Of a stretch of DNA of 64,000 nt, positions 61,434 to 64,000 are shown one piece after another. The stretch spans positions 12,520 to 76,519 of the forward strand of contig NZ_CAMFHL010000007.1 of assembly GCF_945952095.1 (NCBI RefSeq), written 5' to 3'. The stretch comes from an uncultured Arsenicibacter sp. GTDB lineage: Bacteria > Bacteroidota > Bacteroidia > Cytophagales > Spirosomataceae. Each line of letters begins with the position of its first letter. Position 1 is the first letter of the stretch. The translations under genes and the position numbers were made by a program. The notes beneath the pieces are model-generated. The model did no database searches. It saw nothing but the letters and a program-made list of their open reading frames with translations, and was not told the DNA's origin.

Positions 61434-62678
61434 ATGTTACACAGAGTAGTCATTACAGGCATTGGGGCTGTTACCCCGGTGGGTAATAATGTACCGGCGT
61501 TCTGGCAGAATGTGGTGGCCGGACGCAACGGATTCGGACCAATAACGCACTTTGATGCGTCGCTCTATAAAACGCAGTTCGCGTCTGAAGTAAAAGGGTT
61601 TAATGCTGCTGAGCGGTTGGGGCGGTCTGACGCAAAGCGGACAGATTTGTTTACGCAATATGCGCTGGCGGCTGCCGATGAAGCGATCCGGGACGCCGGT
61701 GTTGATATTAACCGCATGGATCCGTACGATGTCGGCGTAATCTGGGGGAATGGTCAGGGAGGCATGGAAACTTTTGAGGAACAGGTAATTGAGCATACCA
61801 AAGGAACGGGGCAGCCCCGGTTCAATCCGTTCCTGATTCCTAAGTTTATCCCGAACATGGCGTCGGGTATGATTTCGATCCGCAACGGCTTTCAGGGGAT
61901 AAACTATACAACCGTTTCAGCCTGTGCATCGTCGAATACGGCGTTGATGGACGCGTTTAACTACATCCGGCTGGGCAAAGCAACGGTTATCGTGGCCGGT
62001 GGGTCTGAAGCGCCGATCACGCCGGCGTCGTTCGGCGGCTTCAGTGCATTAAAGGCCCTGTCAACCCGCAACGACGATCCGGCAACCGCTTCACGTCCGT
62101 TTGATGTTCACCGCGACGGGTTTGTGATGGGCGAAGGAGCCGGCGCATTGATTCTGGAAGAATATGAACACGCCGTACAGCGGGGAGCCACCATCTATGC
62201 CGAAATGACGGGGGCCGCCATGACCGCCGATGCCTATCACGTGACAGCGTCACATCCGGATGGGGCAGGGGCAGCCAAAGGTATGGAACTGGCCCTGCGT
62301 GAAGCAAAACTGTCCATTGATCAGCTCGACTACCTGAATGCACATGCCACGTCGACGCCGGTTGGTGACCTGTCGGAAATGAACGCCCTTACCCGGCTGA
62401 CAGGCGGCAGGGAAACGCGGCTGCAGATCAGTGCTACCAAATCGACAACCGGCCACCTGATGGCAGCAGCGGGCGCCATTGAAGCCATTGTGTGTTTGCT
62501 GGCGATCCGTGATCAGCTGATCCCGCCGACCATGAATACGACGGAGATCGATCCGCAATTGCCGAATAAACAGGCAATTGTCCTGGGTGAGGCCCGCGAA
62601 GCAAAGGTCAGGACAGCCATGAGCAACGCCTTTGGGTTTGGCGGTCATAACGGGATCGTCGTCTTTCAGGCAGTGTAG
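61434..62678 (+). CDS. fabF: Beta-ketoacyl-ACP synthase II
   Basis: 414 residues. The thiolase-fold triad is complete: Cys164 in VSACASSN, His304 in NAHATSTPVGD and His341 in STTGHLM. The enzyme condenses malonyl-ACP with acyl-ACP in fatty-acid elongation. No other fab gene is adjacent, so this may be a second copy with a special role; a secondary-metabolite KS is the alternative. Divergent from the tetR gene, with the operator in the shared region. Confidence 0.92.
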   Translation: MLHRVVITGIGAVTPVGNNVPAFWQNVVAGRNGFGPITHFDASLYKTQFASEVKGFNAAERLGRSDAKRTDLFTQYALAAADEAIRDAGVDINRMDPYDVGVIWGNGQGGMETFEEQVIEHTKGTGQPRFNPFLIPKFIPNMASGMISIRNGFQGINYTTVSACASSNTALMDAFNYIRLGKATVIVAGGSEAPITPASFGGFSALKALSTRNDDPATASRPFDVHRDGFVMGEGAGALILEEYEHAVQRGATIYAEMTGAAMTADAYHVTASHPDGAGAAKGMELALREAKLSIDQLDYLNAHATSTPVGDLSEMNALTRLTGGRETRLQISATKSTTGHLMAAAGAIEAIVCLLAIRDQLIPPTMNTTEIDPQLPNKQAIVLGEAREAKVRTAMSNAFGFGGHNGIVVFQAV

Positions 62679-62683
62679 TTCTC

Positions 62684-62721
62684 AAAAAAAAGCCCGCCCG
62701 GCCGGATGGCTGAGCGGGTTT
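62684..62721. terminator. Terminator between fabF and clpB
   Basis: AAGCCCGC (62690-62697) pairs with GCGGGTTT (62714-62721) with one G-T wobble. The preceding A-run serves clpB on the minus strand; on the plus strand the T-tract is short. Confidence 0.65.
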
Positions 62722-62741
62722 CCGAACGCAAACAACAAATA

Positions 62742-64000
62742 CTAACTTAATTCCGGTACTATTTTATTGAGATTGTAGAAGATGATATCGGGGTTTCCGT
62801 TTTCGTCTTCGTTCATCATCATACCCACCACGGCATCTTTCTGAATCCGGCCGGCCAGAATCTCTTTCGACAGCGCATTCAGTACCCGGCGTTGCAGTAC
62901 CCGTTTCAGCGGACGGGCACCAAACTGCTGGTCAAACCCTTCGTTACCAATGAAATCGAGTACTTCGTTGTCGGCCTCGATGGCAATGCCCTGCTCGGCC
63001 AGCCGTTGCTGAATCTGCTTGAACTGGATGTTGACAATCTTGCGGATCTCCTTCCGGGTCAGCGGCTGGAACATCACAATTTCGTCGATCCGGTTCAGGA
63101 ATTCCGGCCGTATGGTTTGCTTCAACAGCTCAAACACTTCGTCTTTGGTATCCTCAACAACCTGTTCCTGGTTATGCGCATCGATCTGAGCGAAACGATC
63201 GCGGATGATGTGCGAACCAATGTTCGAGGTCATGATGATGATGGTATTTTTAAAGTTCGCCACCCGACCTTTGTTGTCCGTCAGACGACCGTCGTCCAGC
63301 ACCTGCAACAGGATGTTGAACACGTCGGGGTGCGCTTTTTCAATTTCGTCCAGCAAAATTACGCTGTATGGTTTCCGGCGGACGGCTTCGGTCAGCTGAC
63401 CACCTTCATCGTAACCCACGTAGCCCGGAGGTGCACCGATTAACCGGCTTACAGCGTGGCGTTCCTGATACTCAGACATATCGATCCGCACAAGGGCGTT
63501 GTCGTCGTTGAACAGGAATTCGGCCAGGGCCTTGGCTAATTCGGTTTTACCAACCCCGGTGGTGCCCAGGAAGATAAACGAGCCGATCGGACGTTTGGGG
63601 TCCTGCATACCGGCGCGGCTCCGGCGAACGGCGTCGGCCACAACCTGAATCGCTTCTTCCTGACCAGCCACACGCTTGCCAAGTTCGTCTTCCAGGTGCA
63701 GGAGTTTTTCCCGCTCGCTCTGCATCATCCGGCTGACCGGAATACCGGTCCATTTGGCCACTCCCTCAGCAATATCGTCGGCGGTTACCTCTTCCTGAAG
63801 CAGGGTTTTGGCATCCGTATCATTGTCTTTCTGGGTCAGGTTATCCAGACGGCTCTGCATTTCCGGCAGGCGGCCGTAGCGGATTTCGGCTACTTTCCCG
63901 TAATCGCCCGAGCGTTCGGCCTGTTCGGCTTCCAGCCGCAGCTGATCCAGTTGCTCCTTGAGCGAACGCACTTCATTGACTGACTGTTTTTCGGTTTCCC
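62742..64000 (-). CDS. clpB: ClpB disaggregase, 5' part outside window
   Basis: About 420 C-terminal codons; the frame is open to the window edge. The end of the coiled-coil middle domain (KEQLDQLRLEAEQAERSGDYGKVAEIRYG) is followed by the second AAA+ domain, with Walker A GTTGVGKTE, Walker B VILLDEIEKAHPDVF and the sensor region NRIDEIV, and a C-terminal D2 small domain with FGARPLKRVLQR. It is an ATP-driven chaperone that rescues aggregated proteins with DnaK. The stop codon lies 20 nt left of the terminator region. Confidence 0.96.
   Translation of the reverse strand, partial: ETEKQSVNEVRSLKEQLDQLRLEAEQAERSGDYGKVAEIRYGRLPEMQSRLDNLTQKDNDTDAKTLLQEEVTADDIAEGVAKWTGIPVSRMMQSEREKLLHLEDELGKRVAGQEEAIQVVADAVRRSRAGMQDPKRPIGSFIFLGTTGVGKTELAKALAEFLFNDDNALVRIDMSEYQERHAVSRLIGAPPGYVGYDEGGQLTEAVRRKPYSVILLDEIEKAHPDVFNILLQVLDDGRLTDNKGRVANFKNTIIIMTSNIGSHIIRDRFAQIDAHNQEQVVEDTKDEVFELLKQTIRPEFLNRIDEIVMFQPLTRKEIRKIVNIQFKQIQQRLAEQGIAIEADNEVLDFIGNEGFDQQFGARPLKRVLQRRVLNALSKEILAGRIQKDAVVGMMMNEDENGNPDIIFYNLNKIVPELS

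Overview
The window looks like chromosomal DNA of a Cytophagales bacterium (Bacteroidota), most like Spirosomaceae (Spirosoma, Fibrella, Rudanella). Seen directly: a SusC/RagA-type TonB-linked receptor, a GldA-type gliding ABC ATPase, DUF4270, DUF4136, DUF4142 and DUF5686 proteins, and several matches to the Bacteroidota -7 promoter element TAnnTTTG, with few Shine-Dalgarno-like sequences. The genus is inference. No rRNA, tRNA, CRISPR array, transposase or integrase was found.

Layout. 1-2648: 5' part of a SusC-like receptor, minus strand. 2882-9380: aroB, a DUF4136 lipoprotein, gldA, an amino-acid permease, a small membrane protein and a glycosyltransferase-9 gene broken by an in-frame TGA. 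9435-13240 (minus): YugP-like metallopeptidase, rfaE2, a UPF0104-type membrane protein, panD, panC. 13423-17594 (plus): a short glycogen-synthase-like protein, DUF4270 lipoprotein, glmS. 17641-22034: an oxidative-stress group, with an OxyR that keeps both redox cysteines at positions 199 and 208, an exported protein, hemH, and an AhpC/AhpD pair of mycobacterial type. 22273-27141: a protein of unknown function, an OmpA-family protein and a secreted beta-helix protein made of two tandem halves. 27138-32150: EamA transporter, a two-gene ATPase/HNH module resembling the Septu (PtuAB) anti-phage system, and nadE.

32592-44494: rpoN, a small unknown protein, penicillin acylase, membrane-anchored MsrB, DUF5686 outer-membrane protein, class II fructose-bisphosphate aldolase, an RluE-type pseudouridine synthase, a NadR-like kinase and an orphan histidine kinase. 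45493-54161 is a divergent carbohydrate cluster: DUF4861 protein and FucP-like transporter one way; cytochrome c/beta-propeller dehydrogenase, TIM-barrel isomerase, SDR and an ACS-type transporter the other. It probably handles sugar acids or uronates, but the substrate cannot be read. 54167-64000: membrane protein, ABC-F ATPase, a thioredoxin-fold protein without active-site cysteines, Na+/H+ antiporter, an SDR and its TetR regulator with two matching operators, fabF, and the 3' part of clpB.

The best candidate for an accessory system is the AT-rich ATPase/HNH pair at 28035-30034, set into a GC-rich housekeeping background. The intergenic regions are rich in short repeats: a 33-nt palindrome in two copies 55 kb apart, AATG-type elements inside the carbohydrate operon, tandem CACGTGGTCGCCC units, CTCTTTC-type repeats and a two-hairpin element. 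Two terminator-like hairpins have no obvious upstream gene and may mark attenuators or small RNAs.
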